DNA of 57,097 nucleotides from Clostridia bacterium (GTDB taxonomy: Bacteria > Bacillota > Clostridia > Oscillospirales > CAG-272). Shown here in pieces: positions 27,458 to 35,737 of the stretch. Where the stretch lies: NCBI GenBank assembly GCA_017456005.1, contig JAFTLJ010000099.1:1-57097 (forward strand). The letters are read 5' to 3'. Position 1 is the first letter of the stretch, and each line of letters begins with the position of its first letter. The position numbers and the translations under genes were made by a program. The notes beneath the pieces are model-generated. The model was not told the DNA's origin and made no database searches. It saw only the letters and a program-made list of their open reading frames with translations.

Positions 27458-27868
27458 ATGTATAGCAGAAATTACGGCAGAGGGGAAATTTCCGCCAAAA
27501 TAACGCCGCCGCCCGCATACAGCGGCTCTGCCATACAAAGCGGCGAAGCAAGCGGTGCAGACGCAGCAGCAAAGGAAAGCAGAGAAACGCACGCTTTCGC
27601 ACCGTTTTCGCAAAGTATCCCCCTGCAAAAGCCGGCGGAAGAAGAAAAGGAAAAACCACGCTTCCCAACACCTCCGCCGGAGGTTTGCGAAGCTGCGCCG
27701 GCCCCCAAGCCCGAAGAAAAAGGCAAAAGCTCGCTTCTTTCGGGCATTTTCGCAGATTTTTCCACAGAAGATTTAATTTTAATAGGCATTATAATAGCCT
27801 TGGCATTCGACCTTGCCGACAGAGATATATTGCTTGTGGCGCTCGTTGTGGCCGTGGTGCTGATGTAG
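27458..27868 (+). CDS. Small protein with disordered N-terminus and C-terminal hydrophobic segment
   Basis: 136 aa. The N-terminal ~95 residues are low in complexity (Pro, Glu, Ala, Lys rich: ITPPPAYSGSAIQ.., EEEKEKPRFPTPPPE). The C-terminus FSTEDLILIGIIIALAFDLADRDILLVALVVAVVLM makes two short hydrophobic helices split by an acidic DLADRD. This looks like a small membrane-associated protein of Clostridia; no function is known to me. AGAGG site before the ATG. The stop codon TAG abuts the TAG of the converging transferase gene (TAGCTA, 27866-27871) with no terminator between. Confidence 0.65.
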   Translation: MYSRNYGRGEISAKITPPPAYSGSAIQSGEASGADAAAKESRETHAFAPFSQSIPLQKPAEEEKEKPRFPTPPPEVCEAAPAPKPEEKGKSSLLSGIFADFSTEDLILIGIIIALAFDLADRDILLVALVVAVVLM

Positions 27869-28891
27869 CTAACGCCGCGCTTTTTGCAGTACCACGCGAA
27901 GAAAAACTACCGCCAGCGCAAACAAAGCCAGCGCCGACGCGGCGTTTTTAACGTACATCACGGCGCAAAAGCCGCACAGCAGCGAAAAAACGTACATCAC
28001 AGCGCAAACAAGCGGCACGGGAATACCGCCGCCGCAAAGGACATGGTGCATATGATTTTTGTCGGGTGCAAAGGGGTTTTTGCCGGCCGCGGCACGGCGA
28101 AAAAAAGAGCCTGCCGCCTCGCAAAGCGGAAAAAGAAACACCGTTACCGCCGCAGGAAGCGCAGAAGGCGCCCTCGCAGAAAAAAGCGGCAGTGCGAGCG
28201 CCCCGAGCGCAAAGCCGAGAAAAGCCGAGCCCGTTTCGCCCATAAAAACTTTTGCGGGGGCACGGTTGTGAAAAAGAAAGCCTATGCATGCTCCGCACAG
28301 CGCGGCAGAGCACACGGCGGGCACGGCAGCGCCGCGCGAAAAATGCAACAAGCATAGTGCGGCGGCGCTGACAGCGCTCGTGCCTGCGGCAAGCCCGTCT
28401 ATACCGTCGGTAAGGTTCACCGCATTCATCATAAAAACAAGCCACAGCGCGCTTGCCGGCACGGCAAGCACACCGAGCGAATATTCTGCCCCAAAAAACG
28501 AAAAAGCCTCCGCCCTTCCCAAAAAGAGCGCGGCAAAAACGGAAATGACAGCTTGAAAAGCAATTTTTTTCGGCACGCTCAGCGCAAGCTTATCGTCAAG
28601 CACGCCGTACACGCCGCAAAAGCACGACGCAAGCGCAAACACCGCAGAATAGCGCACAGGCGCAAAAATCAGCGCGGAAGCGCAGAAAGCGGCTATCATC
28701 CCCACGCCGCCCGCAAGGGGCACGGGGCGTTGGTGCATACGGCGCCCATCTTTCGGGATATCCACAATACCCCAAAGGAGCGCCGTACGCGCGGCAAAAG
28801 GAGATATGATAAAGGAGATTATTGTACTTAAAATCAGCGCGGCGGAAAGTGCACCGCCAAAAGCAAATTTCGGCATATTCAAACGCGGCAA
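27869..28891 (-). CDS. Undecaprenyl-phosphate sugar-1-phosphate transferase (MraY/WecA/TagO family)
   Basis: 340-aa polytopic enzyme with about ten membrane helices that attaches a sugar-1-phosphate, usually GlcNAc-1-P, to undecaprenyl phosphate, starting teichoic acid or surface glycan assembly. Family motifs are YGVLDDK (about 95-101), [14 protein letters not shown] (about 157-170), [13 protein letters not shown] and the cytoplasmic [19 protein letters not shown] marks the WecA/TagO branch rather than MraY. The frame begins at TTG 28891, with AAGGG just upstream; ATG 28876 is the alternative. It lies 12 bp downstream of trpS in the same direction. Confidence 0.9.
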   Translation of the reverse strand: MPRLNMPKFAFGGALSAALILSTIISFIISPFAARTALLWGIVDIPKDGRRMHQRPVPLAGGVGMIAAFCASALIFAPVRYSAVFALASCFCGVYGVLDDKLALSVPKKIAFQAVISVFAALFLGRAEAFSFFGAEYSLGVLAVPASALWLVFMMNAVNLTDGIDGLAAGTSAVSAAALCLLHFSRGAAVPAVCSAALCGACIGFLFHNRAPAKVFMGETGSAFLGFALGALALPLFSARAPSALPAAVTVFLFPLCEAAGSFFRRAAAGKNPFAPDKNHMHHVLCGGGIPVPLVCAVMYVFSLLCGFCAVMYVKNAASALALFALAVVFLRVVLQKARR

Positions 28892-28903
28892 AAGCCGCCC
28901 TTA

Positions 28904-29920
28904 TCATTTATTTTTTGCCAGAAATCCCACTTTTCTGTATACCTTGGAAAGCATCTTGCGTGCAAGGTATGCCGCGTAATCCGCATTCTGCGAAAGTATA
29001 CCCTCCAGATAAGATCTATCAGACATAAGGCAGTTATACTGCTTCTGAAGGGGAGCGAGCGCATCCGCGCAGGCTTCGCCCACGGCGAGCTTAAATTCGC
29101 CATAGCCCTTGCCGTCAAATTCGCGTTCTATTTCTTCCATGGTTTTACCCGTAAAGCAAGAATATATAGTCATAAGGTTGTTTATACCGTTCTTGCCCTC
29201 TGCATAGCAAACGTGTGTGTCGCTATCCGTAACGGCGCGTTTGAATTTCTTTATAATAACGTCGCGCGAATCGAGAATACCGATAAAGCTGTTTACGTTT
29301 TCATCGGATTTGCTCATTTTCTTTTCGGGCTCCGCAAGGGAATATATCTTTTTGCCCGTCTGCAAAATATAGGGTTCGGGAACAGTGAACGTATCGCCGT
29401 AGATCTGGTTGAAGCGCACGGCGATATCGCGCGCAAGCTCTACGTGCTGCTTCTGGTCTATGCCCACGGGCACAAGGTCCGTACCGTAAAGCAAAATGTC
29501 CGCCGCCATAAGCGCGGGATATGTGAAAAGTCCGGCATTTATATTTTGTTCGTTTTTTGCACTTTTATCCTTAAATTGTGTCATACGGGAAAGTTCGCCG
29601 AACATAGTGTAGCAGTTAAGCACCCAAGCAAGCTCTGCGTGCGCAGGAACATGGCTCTGCACGAACATAATATTTTTTTCGGGGTCAAGTCCGCTTGCCA
29701 CGTAAACCGCCATTGTTTCCAGCGTGCGGCGGCGCAGAAGCGCAGGGTCCTGGCGCACCGTTATGGAGTGCATATCCGCAACGCAGTAGAGGCAGTTGAA
29801 CTCGCCGCCGTCCTGAAGCGTCTGCCAGTTTTTGATAGCACCGAGGTAGTTGCCTATAGTAAGGTTGCCGCTGGGCTGCACAGCGGAAAATATAGTCTTT
29901 TTATCTTTAGAAAATTCCAT
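28904..29920 (-). CDS. trpS: Tryptophanyl-tRNA synthetase
   Basis: 338-aa class I synthetase for tRNA-Trp. HIGH-equivalent PSGNLTIGNYLGAIKNW near residue 20, KMSKS as KKMSKSDEN near 198, and characteristic YCVADMHSITV, VLNCYTMFGELSRMTQFKDKS and PALMAADILLYGTDLVPVGIDQKQHVELAR. GGAG site 8 nt before the ATG. No T-box or tryptophan leader is visible in the 186-bp divergent gap to mecA. The sugar transferase gene follows 12 bp downstream. Confidence 0.96.
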   Translation of the reverse strand: MEFSKDKKTIFSAVQPSGNLTIGNYLGAIKNWQTLQDGGEFNCLYCVADMHSITVRQDPALLRRRTLETMAVYVASGLDPEKNIMFVQSHVPAHAELAWVLNCYTMFGELSRMTQFKDKSAKNEQNINAGLFTYPALMAADILLYGTDLVPVGIDQKQHVELARDIAVRFNQIYGDTFTVPEPYILQTGKKIYSLAEPEKKMSKSDENVNSFIGILDSRDVIIKKFKRAVTDSDTHVCYAEGKNGINNLMTIYSCFTGKTMEEIEREFDGKGYGEFKLAVGEACADALAPLQKQYNCLMSDRSYLEGILSQNADYAAYLARKMLSKVYRKVGFLAKNK

Positions 29921-30106
29921 TTCAATTTCTCCGAGTATGAATTTTTTGTATTATCATTATTATAATACACCGAAAAGCCGCACTTTTCAAGTACATTTAC
30001 GCAAAAGTGTGCCTTTTTTCCACGAAAAATACCAAATTTTTAGACCTATCTTTTTGTACGGATATAGTATATAATATTAACATAGTATGAACAGAAGGAG
30101 AAACAA

Positions 30107-30733
30107 ATGGAACTCACACCCATAGGAAAAGAAAAACTCGAAGTAGCTCTCACCCCGAAGGACATGGAACGCTTCCACCTAACGGCGGAGCTGCTCGATT
30201 ATAAAAACACGGAAACACGCCGCGCCGTATGGACAATACTCGACACCGCAAAGCGAAAAACGGGCTTCGACGCGGCAGACGGCAAAATACGCATAGATGC
30301 CCTGCCCGGCAAGGAGGGCGGCTGTGTTATATTCATAACCAAAACGCAAAACGGAGTTGATGAGAAGGATAATATGAACAGCGCACAAGAAAAATACCCT
30401 GCCCTGCCCGGCAAGCCGCGAAAAATCATATACGGCTTTACAAATATTTCAGACCTTCTGCACGTTTGCCTCTTTTTGCAAGCGCGCGGATACCGCGGCG
30501 AAAGCTCCGCCTTTATGGAAGCGCAAGGAACCCGCGCAAAAAACAAATATTATCTGGCTATTGCGGAAAACGTGCCGTACCGCGAGAAAAAAAGCTATAC
30601 TGTTTTTGAAAATATGTTCATAGCGGAATTCGGCAGAAAGCTTTCCTGCGAGCATGCTTTTGCATACATAAACGAGCATTGTGACTGTCTTTGCGAAAAT
30701 GCGGCTGTAGAGCAGCTCGCCGAAATGGCATAA
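30107..30733 (+). CDS. mecA: MecA-type adaptor protein
   Basis: 208 aa. The N-terminal domain (MELTPIGKEKLEVALTPKDMERFHL..) and the stretch FDAADGKIRIDALPGKEGGCVIFITK match MecA/NegB adaptors, which hand substrates such as competence or sporulation regulators to the ClpC-ClpP protease. The C-terminal domain that contacts ClpC is represented by GFTNISDLLHVCLFLQ...FENMFIAEFGRKLSCEHAFAYINEHCDCLCENAAVEQLAEMA. Length is near that of Bacillus MecA (about 218). GAAGGAG site 7 nt before the ATG. Divergent from trpS. Predicted targets cannot be read. Confidence 0.85.
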   Translation: MELTPIGKEKLEVALTPKDMERFHLTAELLDYKNTETRRAVWTILDTAKRKTGFDAADGKIRIDALPGKEGGCVIFITKTQNGVDEKDNMNSAQEKYPALPGKPRKIIYGFTNISDLLHVCLFLQARGYRGESSAFMEAQGTRAKNKYYLAIAENVPYREKKSYTVFENMFIAEFGRKLSCEHAFAYINEHCDCLCENAAVEQLAEMA

Positions 30734-30748
30734 CCTATTGTAATTTCA

Positions 30749-30778
30749 TTGACAACCGCCGATATCGTATGCTAAAAT
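30749..30778 (+). promoter_or_regulatory. Promoter of the uracil-DNA glycosylase gene
   Basis: -35 TTGACA (30749-30754), 18-bp spacer, -10 TAAAAT (30773-30778), about 33 nt before the ATG. Confidence 0.65.
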
Positions 30779-30811
30779 AAATACATAAACTTTTCACTAC
30801 AAGGTGGCATT

Positions 30812-31378
30812 ATGGAAGCAAAAACCCTGGAAGAAATAAAAAAAGAGTGTGCCGTATGCGGCAAATGTCCGCTCGGCGCCACACGCACAAACCTCGTTTT
30901 CGGCGTGGGCAACCCACATGCAAAGCTTATGTTCATAGGCGAAGCACCCGGCGAAAAAGAGGACCTCACGGGCGAGCCCTTTGTGGGTGCGGCAGGAAAG
31001 CTGCTCGATAAATATCTCGCCGCCGTCGGCATACCGCGAAGCGATGTCTATATAGCCAATATTTTAAAATGCCGCCCGCCCATGAACCGCGATCCCCTGC
31101 CGGCAGAGCAGGATGCCTGCATAGATTACCTGCGCGCGCAGGTAAAGGCTATAAATCCGCGCATAATCGTGTGTCTTGGCAGAATATCCGCGATGCGGCT
31201 TATAAAGCCGGATTTCAAGATCACGCGCGAGCACGGGCAGTTTTTGCGCCGCGGTGCATTCGATATATGCGCCGTATACCATCCCTCCGCGCTTCTGCGC
31301 GACCCGGCGAAGAAAGACGAAATGCTCGCCGATATGCTGGAAATAAAGCGGCGATACGAAATAGCGACGATGCAATAA
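30812..31378 (+). CDS. Family-4 uracil-DNA glycosylase (4Fe-4S)
   Basis: 188-aa Fe-S uracil-DNA glycosylase that removes uracil from DNA. The four-cysteine pattern of family 4 is present: ECAVCGKCPLG at the N-terminus, then KCRPPMNRDPLPAEQDAC with Cys-x15-Cys. Catalytic motif 1 GEAPGEKEDLTGEPFVGAAG, and motif 2 AVYHPSALLR with the expected His. A free-standing gene with a TTGACA promoter and AAGGTGG ribosome site, followed by two terminators. The function is standard base-excision repair. Confidence 0.93.
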   Translation: MEAKTLEEIKKECAVCGKCPLGATRTNLVFGVGNPHAKLMFIGEAPGEKEDLTGEPFVGAAGKLLDKYLAAVGIPRSDVYIANILKCRPPMNRDPLPAEQDACIDYLRAQVKAINPRIIVCLGRISAMRLIKPDFKITREHGQFLRRGAFDICAVYHPSALLRDPAKKDEMLADMLEIKRRYEIATMQ

Positions 31379-31396
31379 AAAAGTTTTCTATATGCA

Positions 31397-31446
31397 AAAA
31401 TGCCCGAAAATCGGGCATTTTATAGTTGCCGAAGGCAACTTTTTTA
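31397..31446. terminator. Tandem terminators between convergent genes
   Basis: Stem 1 AAAATGCCCGA / TCGGGCATTTT (31397-31421); stem 2 AGTTGCC-gaa-GGCAACT (31424-31440) followed by TTTTTTA. They separate the glycosylase gene (plus) and the membrane-protein gene (minus). Confidence 0.85.
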
Positions 31447-31449
31447 TTA

Positions 31450-32913
31450 TCAAAATCTCAGCCGTATCGTTTCGACAGAGCCTATACAAGATATAATTGC
31501 CGCGGCATAAATCGCGAGGCACAAAAGTGCCGTAAATATTTTTCCGCGCCCCTCTGCCCTTGCCTGCAGATCGAGCAGAACAAAAGAGCCCACAAGCGAA
31601 AGCGTAGCCACTATATCGTATATATAACGCATATTTACGCCTGCATAGCAGAAGTTAAAAAACGATACAAAGAGCGCAAGCGCACATGCAAGCAATACAA
31701 AAGCCGTTTTTGTATATTCGCGCTTTCCCTCTTTTTTGTCGAGGCACATTATGCGTGGGTAAAGAAGCACCGCTAGCGGCAGGCCGTGCGCAAACGCACC
31801 TATATAGCTGTCGCAGTAAATATAGCGTGTAGCCACGGGCGGCAAAAGAAGCTGGTTTCCCATAACGATGTGCGGCTTTGACTTTATAAACCAAAAGGGA
31901 TAAAGCAAATACGAAAACAGCGCCGAGAAAAGCAAAGTAAGCTCGAATTTATTTTCGGAAATATCGCTTACGGTAAGCTGATAGTTAGCGCCGAAATCAA
32001 AAGGCGAGCCAAAGCGCGCCGCATTGTACCACATAACAAAGGCGGCGCCTGCAAGAAGCGGCAAAACAAATGCACCTACGGTAACAAGCCCCTCGCGCAG
32101 GGTTTCGCGCTTTATTCCAAACAAAAATTCCACAAATATGGGGAAAACAGCCGCGCACATAAGCGCCGCCGTCGGGCGCGAAAGCACTGTAAGGGTAAGC
32201 GCAATAGCGGCAAGCGCAAGCAGTGCCGCTCTGAGCGGAATATTCCGATCGCGCATAGCACGAAAGGCAAAAAACACAAACGCCATGGCGGAAGCAAGCG
32301 CGGAAAGCACGGCTATATAGTATATGTCGGAGCACAGCAAGCCGAGGTAAACGCCCGAAGCGGCAACAAAAGCCGCCTCCCCTGTGAGAAAAAGCCAAAT
32401 ATTCGCTTTTTTGCAAAAGCGAATCACGACCTCGCGGTATGCAAGCACACAGAAAATCACGGCATAAATCGCGAGCATAATGCAGGCGAGCGCATCGTTT
32501 GGAATTGCACCTGTAGCAAGGTAAACGGGAAAATAGACCGTGGCTATCGGCGCTATACCGAAATACGAATAATATTTCCCCTCAAAATAGGCGTGGTCCC
32601 AATAATAAACCGCACCGGCTTCGTCGCGCGCGGCAGGGTCGTATGGGTTTGTCAAGTTCAAAAGCACCTCGCTCACCTCCACGTCAAGGTGGAGCTGCCC
32701 CTTAAAAAATGCATCGAACTGCTTTATATATTGGCTTTGGCCCGTTATATCTTCTATCGGGTACGGCACGGTTTCGGGCTTGTGCCATTCCACGCTTCTT
32801 TGCGTACAAAAACAAAAAAATACCATAATAAGCGCCACCAGCACAAACAGTGCATTGTGCCATATATTTTTTTGCTCGTAGGCAATATTTAAAAATCTCT
32901 TTATCTTTTTCAT
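31450..32913 (-). CDS. Large polytopic membrane protein, GT-C glycosyltransferase-like
   Basis: 487 aa with about 11 to 12 hydrophobic helices. After the first helix (LFVLVALIMVFFCFC) lies a long outside loop with YIKQFDAFFKGQLHLDVEVSEVLLNLTNPYDPAARDEAG, WDHAYFEGKYYSYFGIAP. An acidic first loop after TM1, with aromatic residues, is the pattern of GT-C transferases that use lipid-linked sugars (PMT/ArnT-like), but I see no decisive catalytic motif. It may take part in surface glycosylation. GGAG site 6 nt before the ATG; no close operon partner. Confidence 0.7.
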   Translation of the reverse strand: MKKIKRFLNIAYEQKNIWHNALFVLVALIMVFFCFCTQRSVEWHKPETVPYPIEDITGQSQYIKQFDAFFKGQLHLDVEVSEVLLNLTNPYDPAARDEAGAVYYWDHAYFEGKYYSYFGIAPIATVYFPVYLATGAIPNDALACIMLAIYAVIFCVLAYREVVIRFCKKANIWLFLTGEAAFVAASGVYLGLLCSDIYYIAVLSALASAMAFVFFAFRAMRDRNIPLRAALLALAAIALTLTVLSRPTAALMCAAVFPIFVEFLFGIKRETLREGLVTVGAFVLPLLAGAAFVMWYNAARFGSPFDFGANYQLTVSDISENKFELTLLFSALFSYLLYPFWFIKSKPHIVMGNQLLLPPVATRYIYCDSYIGAFAHGLPLAVLLYPRIMCLDKKEGKREYTKTAFVLLACALALFVSFFNFCYAGVNMRYIYDIVATLSLVGSFVLLDLQARAEGRGKIFTALLCLAIYAAAIISCIGSVETIRLRF

Positions 32914-32998
32914 TTGCTTCTCCGCCCTTTTATATATTGGCTGAATATATTATCTCACTTTTGCGCGATGATTGCAATAGAAAATTTGTCAAAAATAA

Positions 32999-33032
32999 AA
33001 GCCGGGTAAAGTTTTTGCACTTTCCCGGCTTA
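32999..33032 (-). terminator. Terminator after the zinc-ribbon gene
   Basis: AAGCCGGG(T/A)AAAG / CTTT(C)CCGGCTT stem; on the minus strand it follows the stop of the zinc-ribbon gene and is followed by TTTATTTTT. Confidence 0.8.
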
Positions 33033-33035
33033 TTT

Positions 33036-34196
33036 TCACATAGCTATGTAAAGGCTGCTTTCGGCAGATCTTATATATATTTCCGCGCCGCCGCTGTCGC
33101 CGCCCATAAAGAGCCAAGCGAGAAGCGCCACAGCGGCTATTCCAAGCACAACGGCGATAGCCACACGAAGCGGCGAAACGGGGTATTTGCCGCTTACCCT
33201 ACCCGTTCTGCCGTTCACCATAAAGCGGTAAACCTTTCCCTTGTAGGTATAAGTGGAAAGCCACACAGGCAAAAGCAAATATTTGTACTTTATGTTTCTG
33301 TAGCTTACAGAAAGGCGCACGCTGTCCACGTGGCTCGTGTGGTGCTCTGTGCGCACCTTTTGGTGCACGTCTGAATCGATTTCGCGGTTTATATCGCTTT
33401 TTGCCTCTTTCCATGCATCCCGAAGCCCCACGGAATAGCGCTCCGAGGCAAAGCCCGCAACGTATTCCGGCTTGTATTCCAGGTTGCTCTCCGTGTCGAA
33501 CGGTTCTATACCGCGAAGCATGGCAGTATCATGGTTTTTTGTGGCACACACGAGCTCGTCGTTTATAAACTTATCGTAAGAGCCGCGCGTGTGGTACCAG
33601 TCTATGCGCACATGCGTTTCCTTGCCGCGGCGCACCACGCGCTCTTTGCCGTAGCGAGCCGTATAAAACGTGTGCGTTTGCGCATCGAAAGTCCAATACG
33701 GCAGGTATATACCGTGCATTTTGCCTGCTTTTGCCGCCTTTTTAGCCGCGCGCGGGCAAAAAAGCTTGTTTTTCAGCCAACCTAAAAAGCTTTGCGATGC
33801 GCTCTCTTTTGTAACGGTAAATGGGCATACGCCGCCCGGCGCCATAATGTTTTCGCCGCCCGCCTCCATCACTTGGTTGGAACCGCAGTACGGGCATTCG
33901 CCCGAAACCGTTTCGGCGTCGTACACCGTTTCTGCACCGCAGTTTTTGCAAACAACCGTGCGCTTTTCCGCGCCCCAATCGCGGTTTTCCGTGTTCTCCG
34001 CTTCGTCGAAATCAAGCTCCTTGGCGCTTTCCTTCGCCTCATCCTCTATATCCACGATAGTGCCGCAGTAGGCGCAAGCGAGCTCGCCCGTTTTCGGGTC
34101 AAAATCCAGCGTACCGCCGCAGGTGGGGCATTTTTTGTCTGTTTGCTCCAGCGTTTCCTCTGCGCGGAGCTCGCCTGTGTTCTCTGTTTCGTTCAT
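33036..34196 (-). CDS. TFIIB-type zinc-ribbon membrane protein, YdjG-like
   Basis: 386 aa. Two zinc ribbons open the protein: CPTCGG..ACAYCG (about 23-42) and CKNCGA..CPYCGS (about 84-103). A central Tyr/His-rich beta domain follows (GIYLPYWTFDAQTHTFYTARYG.., VRIDWYHTRGSYDKFINDELVCATK, KYKYLLLPVWLSTYTYKGKVYRFMVNGRTGRVSG). The protein ends with one transmembrane helix (RVAIAVVLGIAAVALLAWLFM) and a short outer tail. This architecture resembles Bacillus YdjG, a membrane partner in the YdjGHI stress module that works with a PspA homologue. Downstream of the SPFH gene by 15 bp; strong terminator after it. Confidence 0.8.
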   Translation of the reverse strand: MNETENTGELRAEETLEQTDKKCPTCGGTLDFDPKTGELACAYCGTIVDIEDEAKESAKELDFDEAENTENRDWGAEKRTVVCKNCGAETVYDAETVSGECPYCGSNQVMEAGGENIMAPGGVCPFTVTKESASQSFLGWLKNKLFCPRAAKKAAKAGKMHGIYLPYWTFDAQTHTFYTARYGKERVVRRGKETHVRIDWYHTRGSYDKFINDELVCATKNHDTAMLRGIEPFDTESNLEYKPEYVAGFASERYSVGLRDAWKEAKSDINREIDSDVHQKVRTEHHTSHVDSVRLSVSYRNIKYKYLLLPVWLSTYTYKGKVYRFMVNGRTGRVSGKYPVSPLRVAIAVVLGIAAVALLAWLFMGGDSGGAEIYIRSAESSLYIAM

Positions 34197-34211
34197 AATG
34201 TTCCTCTGAAA

Positions 34212-35612
34212 TTATTTAATGTCGTCATCTGTAAAGGGGTCGCCGCATTCCATGCAGAATTTCGGCGGATTGTGAGGGTCTGCGGGTTCCCAGCCGCATT
34301 TGTCGCAACGGTAAAGCGGTGCGCCCGCAGGCTTCTTTGCGCCGCATTCCATGCAGAATTTACCTTTGTTTACAGCACCGCAAGCGCAAGTCCAGCCCAC
34401 GTTTTCCTCGGGCTTCTTCGCACCGCATTCCGTGCAGAATTTGCCCGTGTTTACCGCACCGCAAGCGCATTTCCAGCTCTTCTTTTCCTCTGGCTTCTTT
34501 GCGCCGCACTCCGTGCAGAATCTGCCTGTGTTTTCTGCGCCGCAAGCGCATTTCCATGTGTTTTCGATCTTCTGTGCGGGCGCAGGAGCGCTTGCCGCCT
34601 GCTGCTGTGCACCCATGGCGTAGAGGTTCTGCGCGCTTCCTGCACCCATACCCATAGCCATATTGAGCCCTGCAAAGCCCATCATCGCGCCGCCGGAGTT
34701 TTTAGCTGCGTCCTGCATGGCCTGTGCCTGTGCGCCAACGAGCGTTGCCGCCGCCATAGTGGGGTTGCGGTATGCCGCGTTGCGCTGGAGCTCTTTTATC
34801 ATCGCCTCGTCCTCTTCGGAGGCTTTAACGGAGTTTATGCCTATGGAGCAAACGGAAATACCGCGCGCCTCGCCCCATTTTTCGGAAAGCACCTCGTTCA
34901 GCGCCTCTGCCACCTCTGTGGTGTGGCCCGGCAATGCGCTGTAGCGCACGCCCATAGCGGAAATTTTTGCAAAGGCAGGCTGCAAAGCTGTCATAAACTC
35001 TGTGCGAAGCTGGCTGTCTATTTCCGCGCGGTCATAGAAGCTTGCTACGTTTCCGCACACGTTCGTGTAGAACAAAATGGGGTTTGTTATCTTATAGGAA
35101 TATTCGCCGTGGCAACGAATGGAAATATCCACGTCGAGCCCTACGTTCGCATCTACCACGCGGAATGGCACGGGGCTGGGCGTGCCGTATTTGTTGCCCA
35201 TAATCTCTTTTGTGTTAAAGTAGTATACGCGCTGGTCCTTCGCCGTATCGCCACCGAAGGTAAAACGCTTGCCTATAGTCTTGAAGGAATCTTTAATTCC
35301 CGCACCCAAACCGCCGTAGAAAATGCTTGGTTCTGTAGAGCTGTCGTATTTAAATTCGCCCGCTTCCGCGCAAAGCTCCACGACCTTGCCTTGCTCTACT
35401 ATGATCATGCACTGACCTTCGTTAACGGCAATAAGCGCGCCGTTGGATATGATATTTTCATCACCCTTTTTGTTGGAAGAGCGGCCGGAAACTCTTTTTT
35501 GTCCCTTTGCCACAAGCGTATCCGCAGAAAGCGAATCGCAATAGAAAAACTCGCGCCATTGGTCGGCAAGTGTGCCGCCGAGCGCGCCTGTAAATGCTTT
35601 TATAAGTCCCAT
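34212..35612 (-). CDS. SPFH-domain protein with repeated C-terminal zinc ribbons, YdjI-like
   Basis: 466 aa. Residues about 1-300 are an SPFH/band-7-type domain of the 'virion core protein' group (AVNEGQCMIIVEQGKVV.., GLDVDISIRCHGEYSYKITNPILFYTNV..). A Gly/Ala/Met-rich linker follows, then three nearly identical zinc ribbons, each WxCACGAxNxGxFCxECGAKKP (starting about 352, 378 and 404), and a fourth, YRCDKCG..KFCMECGD. The order matches Bacillus YdjI, which sits with YdjG/YdjH and is tied to cell-envelope stress. No transmembrane helix is obvious. First gene of the two-gene operon; AAAGGA site. Confidence 0.85.
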   Translation of the reverse strand: MGLIKAFTGALGGTLADQWREFFYCDSLSADTLVAKGQKRVSGRSSNKKGDENIISNGALIAVNEGQCMIIVEQGKVVELCAEAGEFKYDSSTEPSIFYGGLGAGIKDSFKTIGKRFTFGGDTAKDQRVYYFNTKEIMGNKYGTPSPVPFRVVDANVGLDVDISIRCHGEYSYKITNPILFYTNVCGNVASFYDRAEIDSQLRTEFMTALQPAFAKISAMGVRYSALPGHTTEVAEALNEVLSEKWGEARGISVCSIGINSVKASEEDEAMIKELQRNAAYRNPTMAAATLVGAQAQAMQDAAKNSGGAMMGFAGLNMAMGMGAGSAQNLYAMGAQQQAASAPAPAQKIENTWKCACGAENTGRFCTECGAKKPEEKKSWKCACGAVNTGKFCTECGAKKPEENVGWTCACGAVNKGKFCMECGAKKPAGAPLYRCDKCGWEPADPHNPPKFCMECGDPFTDDDIK

Positions 35613-35709
35613 AACGGTTCCTTTCCGAGCGCAAACGCGCTCAATAAATTTAATACACTATTATTTTACTGTTTTTTTCAGGAAATGTCAATGCATTTTT
35701 CAAAAAGGT

Positions 35710-35729
35710 AGGGCGGCTTTTGCCGCCCT
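35710..35729 (-). terminator. Terminator after the PHP-domain gene
   Basis: AGGGCGGC / GCCGCCCT stem with a TTTT loop; on the minus strand it is followed by ACCTTTTTG. Confidence 0.75.
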
Positions 35730-35737
35730 CTTGGGTA

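Noticed and set aside
33792..35711. A 639-aa open frame on the plus strand opposite the SPFH and zinc-ribbon genes
   Set aside because: It is Cys/Arg/His-rich, has no recognisable domain and runs antisense to two well-supported genes; such frames come from GC-rich codon bias.
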